Shown one piece after another: positions 15,860-21,823 of a stretch of DNA of 31,870 nt. The stretch is from positions 1 to 31,870 of the forward strand of contig CAJMEU010000008.1 of NCBI GenBank assembly GCA_905212515.1, read 5' to 3'. The stretch is from an uncultured Oscillospiraceae bacterium. GTDB taxonomy: Bacteria > Bacillota > Clostridia > Oscillospirales > Ruminococcaceae. The stretch's first letter is position 1. Each line of letters opens with the position of its first letter. The position numbers and the translations under genes were made by a program. The notes beneath the pieces are model-generated. The model searched no databases. It saw only the letters and a list, made by a program, of their open reading frames with translations, and was not told the DNA's origin.

Positions 15860-16116
15860 TACTTCGCGCGATACCACTCTCGTTCGCCTTGCCCTGCGGC
15901 AAAGCGCACTCAACGGGCAAGAGCCGTCGCGGCCCTGTGCCCTGCCGCCGTAACGGGCGGCTTCCGTACCGGCCTACTGCCCCTGCGGGGTTGGGCCGGT
16001 CCACTCCAAGGCCAGTTCGGGCGCCCTTTGCCGCTGCCTCGCACCTGCCGGCAGTTCTCTGTGCGCTGGGGGCGCCGTACTCTTCCTCATCCACGTGTTT
16101 TTTGATTCGATTGTTG
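15802..16116 (-). ncRNA. T-box riboswitch controlling the dehydrogenase-ilvE operon (Leu CUG specifier likely)
   Basis: This 300-nt leader has the T-box bulge sequence GAGTGGTATCGCGCG (around 15865-15880) just before the terminator. Its long Stem I has AGGTGCGAGGC in the distal region (16036-16046) and the specifier-side motif GAACTGGCCTTGGAGTGG. Positioning the codon by the usual 9-nt distance to GGAG gives CTG (16015-16013), Leu, followed by a purine. A one-base shift would give TGG (Trp), which fits the downstream genes less well. Uncharged tRNA-Leu is expected to stabilise the antiterminator and switch the operon on. Most of the interval 15753-16203 is this leader. Confidence 0.92.
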
Positions 16117-16122
16117 TTTCGT

Positions 16123-16151
16123 ACTTTATCACGCTAAGGCGGCTTTGTCAA
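16123..16151 (-). promoter_or_regulatory. Promoter of the Leu-type T-box transcript
   Basis: Minus-strand TTGACA (16151-16146), 17-bp spacer, TAAAGT (16128-16123) preceded by TGA. It lies 53 bp after the stop of the BASS transporter gene. No clear terminator intervenes, so readthrough from the upstream T-box unit is possible. Confidence 0.88.
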
Positions 16152-16203
16152 GAATCTCGGAGGATTTTTTCAATTATTTCAAAAAATCGGGATGCATGCG
16201 CGC

Positions 16204-17286
16204 TCAACTCGTTTGGCTCTGGGCTTCGGGGGCTGGGGCCGCTTTACGGGTGGGCACGGGCAGGCGGCCCGCGGCAAACAGGTTGGCCACCACCGGGCCC
16301 ACCACCTGATGCACCACCGTGGCGACGGCACAGGGCAGGATGGCCATGGTGCCCGCGAAAGCCGTATTGGCCAGGGTGCAGGACAGGCCGCTGTTCTGCA
16401 GGCCCACCTCCAGGCTGAGGGCGCGCACTTTGGCTTCATCCATGCCCGTGAACACGCCGATCAGCCAGCCGGCCGCCAGGCCCAGCGCGTGGTGCGCCAG
16501 CACCGCCAGTGTGGTGAGGGCCACCAGGGCCAGGCCGTTCTGGGTGAAGCGGCTTTGGTTGGGGGCCACACACAAAGCCAGCACCCACATGATGCACAGG
16601 GTGGACACCAGCACCAGCACCTTTTTGTACTTTTCCACGCGCTGGCCCGCCAGCGCGTGCAGGCCCAGGCCCAACAGGATGGGCAGCAGCACCACCAGCA
16701 CGATACTGAACACCATGTTCCAAAAATCCACCTGGATCCACTGCCCGGCCAAAAGCAGCGTCAGGGAAGGGGTAAGCAGCGGCGCCAGCAGCGTGGTGCA
16801 CATGGTGAGGGTGACGCTGAGGGCCACGTCGCCTTTGGCCAAAAACGTCATCACGTTGCTGGCCGTGCCGCCGGGCACACAGCCCAGCAGCACCAGGCCC
16901 ACGGCTATCTCGGCCCGCAGCCGCGGGTCGCCCACGCCGGTGAGCTGCAGCAGCTGGGCGCACAGCCAGCCAAAGCCGGCCATGCATACGTATTGGGCGG
17001 CCACGCCTGTAAACACGTCCCGCGGGCGCTTGAGGATCAGCAGGAAATCTTCGGGCTTCAGCGTCATGCCCATACCCAGCATGATGACGCCCAGCAGGAT
17101 GTTCACCAGGCTCATGGCGGGAAAATGTGCGCCCAGGAAGGGCACGCCGGACAGGTCCACGCTGACGCTGCCCGCCATGGCCGCGATGGGCGCGGGAAAG
17201 GCCAGGGCCAATACGGCCACGGCCAGGCACAACACGGCCAGATTGCGGTTCAGGCTGTCTGCAAAACGGTTTACTCTGTTCAGCAT
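16204..17286 (-). CDS. Bile acid:sodium symporter (BASS) family transporter
   Basis: A 360-residue membrane protein with about nine or ten hydrophobic segments. BASS motifs are present: the first substrate-site loop LLGCVPGGTASNVMTFLAKGD and the second region LSLEVGLQNSGLSCTLA. The frame is open 246 nt upstream through the T-box leader, but the ATG at 17286 has GGAGG 7 nt before it. BASS proteins move bile acids, pantothenate precursors or 2-oxo acids with Na+. Control by an Ile-type T-box and the neighbouring ilvE favour a branched-chain 2-oxo acid or similar precursor as substrate. That is inference, and bile acid transport cannot be excluded. Confidence 0.9.
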   Translation of the reverse strand: MLNRVNRFADSLNRNLAVLCLAVAVLALAFPAPIAAMAGSVSVDLSGVPFLGAHFPAMSLVNILLGVIMLGMGMTLKPEDFLLILKRPRDVFTGVAAQYVCMAGFGWLCAQLLQLTGVGDPRLRAEIAVGLVLLGCVPGGTASNVMTFLAKGDVALSVTLTMCTTLLAPLLTPSLTLLLAGQWIQVDFWNMVFSIVLVVLLPILLGLGLHALAGQRVEKYKKVLVLVSTLCIMWVLALCVAPNQSRFTQNGLALVALTTLAVLAHHALGLAAGWLIGVFTGMDEAKVRALSLEVGLQNSGLSCTLANTAFAGTMAILPCAVATVVHQVVGPVVANLFAAGRLPVPTRKAAPAPEAQSQTS

Positions 17287-17339
17287 AAAGGTTCCTCCTT
17301 CTTTTACCATCCCAAGCAAAACGCACGCACTTTTGAAAC

Positions 17340-17378
17340 AAAAAAAGCGCCCCGAAAGCCTCTCGGCTTTCGGGGCGC
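17340..17378 (-). terminator. Terminator of the Ile-type T-box leader
   Basis: A 14-bp perfect stem GCGCCCCGAAAGCC / GGCTTTCGGGGCGC with a 4-nt loop (17347-17378), followed on the minus strand by seven U residues (17346-17340). It lies just downstream of the T-box antiterminator sequence. Confidence 0.93.
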
Positions 17379-17637
17379 GCATTTGATACGCGTGGTACCA
17401 CCCGACTTCAGGATAGCCAAAAACTATCCCACTCTCACTGGATCCAACAATCCGCTCTCCTGTAACGTGAAGAACACGGCGACGCTTAATGGCCCGGAGG
17501 CGTTCAGCGCGCGGCTCGGGAGTGATTCGCATCTGTCCGCCGTCCCTGCAATGCTTCCACCGTCCATTGCTCGCTGAGAGTTCGTGGCGAACCGCTTGTC
17601 TCCGTTGGCGCCTTTCGTCTTGTTTGGTGATTGATTA
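17340..17637 (-). ncRNA. T-box riboswitch controlling the BASS transporter (Ile AUC specifier likely)
   Basis: The minus-strand leader carries the T-box sequence GGGTGGTACCACG (17403-17391) followed by the 14-bp terminator. Stem I contains CAGCGAGC and GGACGGTGGAAGC elements and the specifier region GCGAATCACTCCCGAG. Counting 9 nt back from the conserved GAG end, the codon is ATC (17526-17524), Ile, followed by a purine. Shifting by one gives TCA (Ser), which is less consistent with spacing. Uncharged tRNA-Ile should therefore induce the transporter. The leader fills most of the gene-free interval 17287-17721. Confidence 0.9.
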
Positions 17638-17643
17638 GTGCTT

Positions 17644-17672
17644 AGGATATCATAAATGGGCGCGGATTGCAA
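17644..17672 (-). promoter_or_regulatory. Promoter of the Ile-type T-box transcript
   Basis: Minus-strand TTGCAA (17672-17667), 17-bp spacer, TATCCT (17649-17644) preceded by TGA. Predicted start near 17637. Confidence 0.75.
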
Positions 17673-17699
17673 GGGGGAATTTTAAAATTTTTAATTTCT

Positions 17700-17720
17700 T
17701 TGTCTTTTCACAAAAGACAA
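17700..17720 (-). terminator. AT-rich hairpin after the lipoprotein gene
   Basis: A perfect 9-bp inverted repeat TTGTCTTTT-CAC-AAAAGACAA starts 1 bp after the lipoprotein stop codon. The minus-strand sequence after it is AGAAATTAAAAATTTT, not a clean U run, so it is a weak terminator candidate. Confidence 0.45.
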
Positions 17721-17721
17721 T

Positions 17722-18600
17722 TCAAGGCAATGCCCCCTCCTGCTCCAGCAGCCGGCACAGGGGCCCATAATAGTGATAGGCAAAGCGCAGGCCCTCCCCG
17801 CCGAATCGGCCTTGCAGCGCCTCCCAGGAGGCGTGCAGGGCGTCCAGGCCCTCGCCCCAGTAAGTTTGCTCCTCCGTCAGGTCGTGCCGGCCCGGCGCGG
17901 CCAGCTCCATGATGCAGACGACTTCGCGCCCGTATCGGCGGGCCAGGGCCCATTCCTCCTCCATGGCGGCCGCCTCGTCCGACCGGCCGTAATTCATCAG
18001 GGCTACGGCGTCGCAGCCCTTGGCGATCATCTGTTCCAAAATATCCTTGTCCACCGCATCCAGCCAGCGGGGCAGGCAGGCGATCAGCGAAAGGCCGTTT
18101 TCCTCGGCGCAGGCGCGGGCGCTGACAAGGGCGCCGCACCAGCGGCGCATCACGTCGGCCTTATCCTCGTCCCAGGCGTCGGTGAGGTAGGGCTCGGCGT
18201 CCACCAGCACGCCGGACAGGCGCTCTTTTTTGCCCGCCGCCCGGTTGTAGGCCGCGGCCTCCTCAATGGAAGCGCACAGCGCGGCGCCGTCCTCCTCCAG
18301 GCCCCACTCGGGCCGGCCGACGCACAGGTAGGTCTCCGCCCCCGCCTGGCGCAGGCGTCCCACCAGGGCGCGGGGCGCGCCGACGGCCAACTCCTCCGAA
18401 GAGAAGGCCTGGTACACCTGCCCGATGCCCAGCTGCCGCACCACGGCGGCCATCCGGTCCAGCTGGGGCCCCTCCTCCACCGCGCTCCAGCTGAACAGGC
18501 CGGGGCCGCGGGGCCGCGTCTGCCCGCCGCAGCCCGCCAGGGCGCACAGGGCCGCCAGCAGCGCCGCGCATACGGCGCGCCGGGCTTTTCTCCCCGCCAT
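17722..18600 (-). CDS. Secreted lipoprotein of unknown function, possible TIM-barrel hydrolase
   Basis: A 292-residue protein with a lipoprotein signal peptide: positive N-terminus (AGRKARRA), hydrophobic core and the lipobox LAGC, giving a lipidated Cys near residue 25. The mature part alternates beta-like and helical segments as in a (beta/alpha)8 barrel, with acidic strand ends such as GVLVDAEPYLT and ALMNYGRSDEA that could hold catalytic residues. I do not recognise a family; a glycoside hydrolase-like fold is a guess. The start at 18600 gives a proper signal peptide with a G-rich ribosome-binding site. It diverges from the c-di-GMP-controlled polymer cluster and may act on the same surface product. 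Confidence 0.75.
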   Translation of the reverse strand: MAGRKARRAVCAALLAALCALAGCGGQTRPRGPGLFSWSAVEEGPQLDRMAAVVRQLGIGQVYQAFSSEELAVGAPRALVGRLRQAGAETYLCVGRPEWGLEEDGAALCASIEEAAAYNRAAGKKERLSGVLVDAEPYLTDAWDEDKADVMRRWCGALVSARACAEENGLSLIACLPRWLDAVDKDILEQMIAKGCDAVALMNYGRSDEAAAMEEEWALARRYGREVVCIMELAAPGRHDLTEEQTYWGEGLDALHASWEALQGRFGGEGLRFAYHYYGPLCRLLEQEGALP

Positions 18601-18625
18601 ATCCCCGCCCCCTTTCTTTGGCTTT

Positions 18626-18654
18626 AGTATAGCAATTCGCCGTCGAAATGGCAA
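18626..18654 (-). promoter_or_regulatory. Promoter of the lipoprotein gene
   Basis: Minus-strand TTGCCA (18654-18649), 17-bp spacer, TATACT (18631-18626) with an extended TGC. It sits about 30 bp from the divergent promoter of the c-di-GMP operon, with no riboswitch on this side. Confidence 0.75.
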
Positions 18655-18682
18655 ACAGTTCCGTTGTAAAACGGATTCCCTC

Positions 18683-18712
18683 TTGACAAAACAATATTTT
18701 TGCCCTTATGAT
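18683..18712 (+). promoter_or_regulatory. Upstream promoter of the c-di-GMP riboswitch operon
   Basis: TTGACA (18683-18688), 18-bp spacer, TATGAT (18707-18712). The consensus -35 makes this a strong candidate; the start would be near 18719, some 30 nt before the aptamer. Confidence 0.7.
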
Positions 18713-18716
18713 GGAC

Positions 18717-18744
18717 TTGGACAGTTCATTGCGCATATTATAAA
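18717..18744 (+). promoter_or_regulatory. Second, closer promoter candidate for the riboswitch operon
   Basis: TTGGAC (18717-18722), 16-bp spacer, TATAAA (18739-18744). Its start near 18751 would coincide with the 5' edge of the aptamer. It may act in tandem with, or instead of, the upstream promoter. Confidence 0.5.
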
Positions 18745-18749
18745 AAGAT

Positions 18750-18832
18750 AAAAAGGCAAATCCGCCGAAAGGCGGAGGCGCAAAGCTCAGTGTCTAACGC
18801 AAGGATGCTTGTTATGATCGACTGGCTGCGAT
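18750..18832 (+). ncRNA. Cyclic di-GMP-I (GEMM-I) riboswitch
   Basis: GEMM-I hallmarks are present in order: GGCAAA entering P2, the P2 hairpin TCCGCC-GAAA-GGCGGA with its GNRA tetraloop (18761-18776), the conserved GCGCAAAGC, the tetraloop-receptor strand GTCTAA, then TTATGATCGACTGGCTGC closing P3 and the core. By established biology this aptamer binds c-di-GMP. Its 3' bases GGCTGC (18824-18829) are also the 5' arm of the following terminator. Ligand binding should therefore prevent termination, predicting an ON switch for the downstream surface-polymer operon. Confidence 0.93.
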
Positions 18833-18866
18833 TTCCTCCGTGGGAAGTTGCAGCCTTTTCATTTTT
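18824..18866 (+). terminator. Terminator (expression platform) of the c-di-GMP riboswitch
   Basis: GGCTGCGATTTCC pairs with GGGAAGTTGCAGCC (13 bp including G-T wobbles), followed by TTTTCATTTTT. The first six bases belong to the aptamer core, so aptamer and terminator compete. It ends 15 nt before the first start codon. Confidence 0.88.
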
Positions 18867-18881
18867 AAAGGGGGCGACGCC

Positions 18882-19574
18882 TTGAACGACGTGCTGCGCC
18901 AGGAAAAAAAGCTGCTGGTGACGCGCCAGGAGATGGGCCTTTTTGCCGGCAAACTGGCAAAAGTGCTGCGCGCGGACCCGCACAACGGCCCGGCGGGATA
19001 TGCCATCCGCTCGCTGTATTTCGACACGCTGGATGACGGGGACTTTTGGGAAAAGATAGACGGCGTGGAGGTTCGGCGCAAGCTCCGCCTGCGGTGCTAC
19101 GGCCCGGGGGACGGCACGGCCAAACTGGAGCTCAAGCAAAAGCAGGGCGAATACCAGCGCAAGCGCTCGCTGCCGGTGTGCGGCGCCGACGCCGAGGCCC
19201 TGTGGCGGGGGGACTACCGCCCGCTGCTGGGCCTCGGCGACCCCTTTGCCGCCGAGTGTTACAGCCTTTTGTGCGCCGGCTGTTACCGGCCCCGGGCCTT
19301 GGTGGAATACCGCCGCCTGGCCTTTGTGGCCCGGGAAAACGAGACGCGCCTGACCTTTGACAGCGAGGTGCGCGCCACTGAGAGCTGCTTTGACCTGTTC
19401 AGCCCCGCGCTGTGCCTCTACCCGGTGCTGGACCCCTGGCAGGTGGTGCTGGAGGTCAAGTACAACGGTTTTCTGCTGGGCTACATCCAGGACCTGCTGG
19501 CCGGGGTGGACCGGCGCACCCTGTCGGTGAGCAAATACGCCCTTTCACGCAGCGCGGTCTACGGCGCGCTTTGA
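18882..19574 (+). CDS. VTC-domain (polyphosphate polymerase-like) protein, TTG start
   Basis: A 230-residue cytoplasmic protein of the VTC/triphosphate-tunnel fold. Visible family segments are IRSLYFDT (42-49), RRKLRLRCY (65-73), LELKQKQGEYQRKR (82-95), ALVEYRR and VVLEVKYNGFLLGYI near the C-terminus; the alternating Lys, Arg and Glu residues line the nucleotide/phosphate tunnel in yeast Vtc4. An earlier in-frame GTG (18840) lies inside the terminator hairpin. The TTG at 18882 has AAAGGGGG 7 nt before it and is preferred. First gene after the c-di-GMP riboswitch, followed by DUF4956 and CotH genes, a recurrent bacterial trio. Polyphosphate synthesis is not demonstrated for such short versions. 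Confidence 0.85.
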   Translation: MNDVLRQEKKLLVTRQEMGLFAGKLAKVLRADPHNGPAGYAIRSLYFDTLDDGDFWEKIDGVEVRRKLRLRCYGPGDGTAKLELKQKQGEYQRKRSLPVCGADAEALWRGDYRPLLGLGDPFAAECYSLLCAGCYRPRALVEYRRLAFVARENETRLTFDSEVRATESCFDLFSPALCLYPVLDPWQVVLEVKYNGFLLGYIQDLLAGVDRRTLSVSKYALSRSAVYGAL

Positions 19575-19604
19575 CGCATTGATCTGAATCGAGGAGGAAC
19601 GACC

Positions 19605-20282
19605 GTGAAAAAATATCTTTTGCAGCTTTTTGAAAGCAGCGGCGGCCTGACGCCGCAGGACATCATCCTGCGCCTGCTGGTGGCCGCGGCCGTGGGCGCG
19701 GTGATCTACATCTCCTACTGGCTCAGCCACGCGGGCAGCAACTACAGCCGAAAATTCAACGTGACGCTGGTGTCCCTGACGGTGATGACCGCCATGGTGA
19801 TGACCGTCATCGGCAACAACATCGCCATGTCCCTGGGCATGGTGGGCGCCCTGTCCATCGTGCGCTTCCGCACGGCCATCAAGGATTCCCGCGACACGGC
19901 GTACATTTTCTGGACCATCATCGTGGGCATCTGCTGCGGCGCGGGCGACTATCTGGTGGCCAGCGTGGGCAGCGCGGTGGTGTTATTGGTGCTGCTGGAG
20001 CTGGGCCGCCTGCGCAACGACAACCGCCAGGTGCTGATCATCCGCGCGGGCCGCGCGGGCGAGCGCAAGATCGAGGCGCTGGTGTTCAGCCACTTCGAGC
20101 GCAAAGCCCTTCTGCGGGTGAAGAACACCACCGAGCAGAGCGTGGAATTCATCTACGAGCTGACGCGCCGCACCCTGGAGGGGGCGGAAAAGGTGCACGG
20201 CCCCGTCACCGACGCCCTGTACGCCCTGGGCGGCGTCGAATATGTGAACGTGGTGAGCCAGAACGACGAGATCACCGGCTGA
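19605..20282 (+). CDS. DUF4956 membrane protein, GTG start
   Basis: A 225-residue membrane protein. Hydrophobic segments lie at about residues 18-40, 50-75, 98-115 and 117-135, followed by a cytoplasmic C-terminal half. The DUF4956 signature GALSIVRFRTAIKDSRDTAYIFW is clear (about residues 82-104). Start is a GTG at 19605 with GGAGG 7 nt upstream. The family typically neighbours VTC-domain and CotH genes, as here, and its function is unknown. Being membrane-bound beside a phosphate-handling enzyme and an extracellular kinase, it may pass a phosphorylated compound or polymer across the membrane, which is inference. Confidence 0.88.
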   Translation: MKKYLLQLFESSGGLTPQDIILRLLVAAAVGAVIYISYWLSHAGSNYSRKFNVTLVSLTVMTAMVMTVIGNNIAMSLGMVGALSIVRFRTAIKDSRDTAYIFWTIIVGICCGAGDYLVASVGSAVVLLVLLELGRLRNDNRQVLIIRAGRAGERKIEALVFSHFERKALLRVKNTTEQSVEFIYELTRRTLEGAEKVHGPVTDALYALGGVEYVNVVSQNDEITG

Positions 20283-20326
20283 AGCCGCCTTTGGGCGGCC
20301 CGCCCGCGGGAGAGGAGGCGCGCGCT

Positions 20327-21799
20327 TTGAAGTATAAATTGCTGGGCCTTGCGGTGTGCGCGGCGGTGATCGCGCTGAGCGTCTGGGCCGCCGGCCGGGA
20401 CGCCGACGCCCCCCGCCGGTACCACCAGCATTTGCAGGCCGCCGTGCCCGCCGCCTGCGCGGATCACGGGGACGATGCCTTTTGCTCCCATCTGCCGCTG
20501 GTGTTTTTGCAGACGGAGGGCGCCGAGATCCCCGGCGTGCCCGTGCCCATCCTCGGCGGGGAAAACGGCCCCACGGATCTGGTGACCCTGGCCGCCGACG
20601 GTAGCGACACCATCAACATCGCGGTGACGGTGGTGGACAACGCGGGCGCCAACAACCATCCCGGCGACGCGCCGGCGCTGGAGACCCGCAGCCTCATCCG
20701 CGTGCGGGGCAACTCCTCGCGGTATTTCGACAAAAAAAGCTACCTGCTGCGCTTTGTGGACGGCGAGGGCGAATACCGCGACGCCGAAGTGATGGGCATG
20801 GACGCCCACCACGAATGGGCGCTGCACGGGCCCTATCTGGACAAAAGCCTGCTGCGCAATTACATGTGGTACAACATCGCCGGCGAGATCATGGACTACG
20901 CGCCCAACGTGCGCTTCTGCGAGGTGTTTTTGAACGGCGAATACCAGGGCCTTTATGTGATGACGGAGACGCTGGACAGCGGCGAGAACTGCCGCCTGAA
21001 CCTTTCAAAGCCCATCGACGGTTTGAACAAGACCGGCTATCTGCTGCGGCTGGACCGGGGCAGCAGCACGGAGCTGAAAAACATCGACACCTTCACCCAA
21101 TACACGCTGCGCAACCTGCAGGACCTGGACATCAAGTACCCGGGGAACAAGAACCTGACGCCGGAGCTGGCGGACGCCATCGCCCAGGAGTTTTCCGATT
21201 TTGAAAAAGCGCTGTATTCCTACGATTACGACACGGACGACTACGGCTTCTGGCACTGGGTCGACGTGGGGTCCTTTGTGGATTATTTCATCCTCAACGA
21301 GTTCACCTGCAACTACGACGCCGGCTGGCTGTCCACCTATGTATACAAGGACATCGGCGGCAAGTACAAAATGGTGATCTGGGATTTCAACTCTTCCTGC
21401 GACAATTACACCGAATCCGTGACGGACCCGTTCCGTTTTGAATTGCAGGACAACATCTGGTATTTCATGATGACAAAGGACGAATATTTTATACAGCGCG
21501 TGCTGGACCGCTATGCCCAGCTGCGCGCCACCTGTTTGAGCGACGGGTACCTGGAGCAGTACATCGACGAAACTTTGGCCTACCTGGGCCCGGCGGTGGA
21601 GCGCAATTTCGAAAAGTGGGGCTATACCTTCACCCAGCGGCGCATGCTCAGCCCGGATAGCCGCAACCCGGCCAGCCACGCCCAGGCGGTGGCGCAGCTC
21701 AAGTCCTTTATCAGGCAGCGCGGCGCCTGGATGGATGAAAACATCCGCGTCTTGCAGCAGTACTGCCACGAGTCGAAGGTCAAGAAATTCAACCACTGA
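20327..21799 (+). CDS. CotH-family protein kinase, membrane-anchored, TTG start
   Basis: A 490-residue protein with an N-terminal anchor or signal (about residues 3-22) and an extracytoplasmic CotH domain. CotH motifs are present: RVRGNSSRYFDKKSY (residues 125-139), HGPYLDKSLLRNYMWYNI, the strand GLYVMTET, and the metal-binding KMVIWDFNSSCDN (WDFN about 352-355). CotH proteins are atypical kinases, first known from spore coats, that phosphorylate secreted proteins. The in-frame start at 20291 lacks a ribosome-binding site; TTG at 20327 has GGAGG 8 nt upstream and begins the hydrophobic anchor. Context points to modification of an extracellular polymer or of proteins bound to it rather than to sporulation. 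Confidence 0.88.
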   Translation: MKYKLLGLAVCAAVIALSVWAAGRDADAPRRYHQHLQAAVPAACADHGDDAFCSHLPLVFLQTEGAEIPGVPVPILGGENGPTDLVTLAADGSDTINIAVTVVDNAGANNHPGDAPALETRSLIRVRGNSSRYFDKKSYLLRFVDGEGEYRDAEVMGMDAHHEWALHGPYLDKSLLRNYMWYNIAGEIMDYAPNVRFCEVFLNGEYQGLYVMTETLDSGENCRLNLSKPIDGLNKTGYLLRLDRGSSTELKNIDTFTQYTLRNLQDLDIKYPGNKNLTPELADAIAQEFSDFEKALYSYDYDTDDYGFWHWVDVGSFVDYFILNEFTCNYDAGWLSTYVYKDIGGKYKMVIWDFNSSCDNYTESVTDPFRFELQDNIWYFMMTKDEYFIQRVLDRYAQLRATCLSDGYLEQYIDETLAYLGPAVERNFEKWGYTFTQRRMLSPDSRNPASHAQAVAQLKSFIRQRGAWMDENIRVLQQYCHESKVKKFNH

Positions 21800-21823
21800 G
21801 CCAAGACAAAAAGGAGGGCGGCC

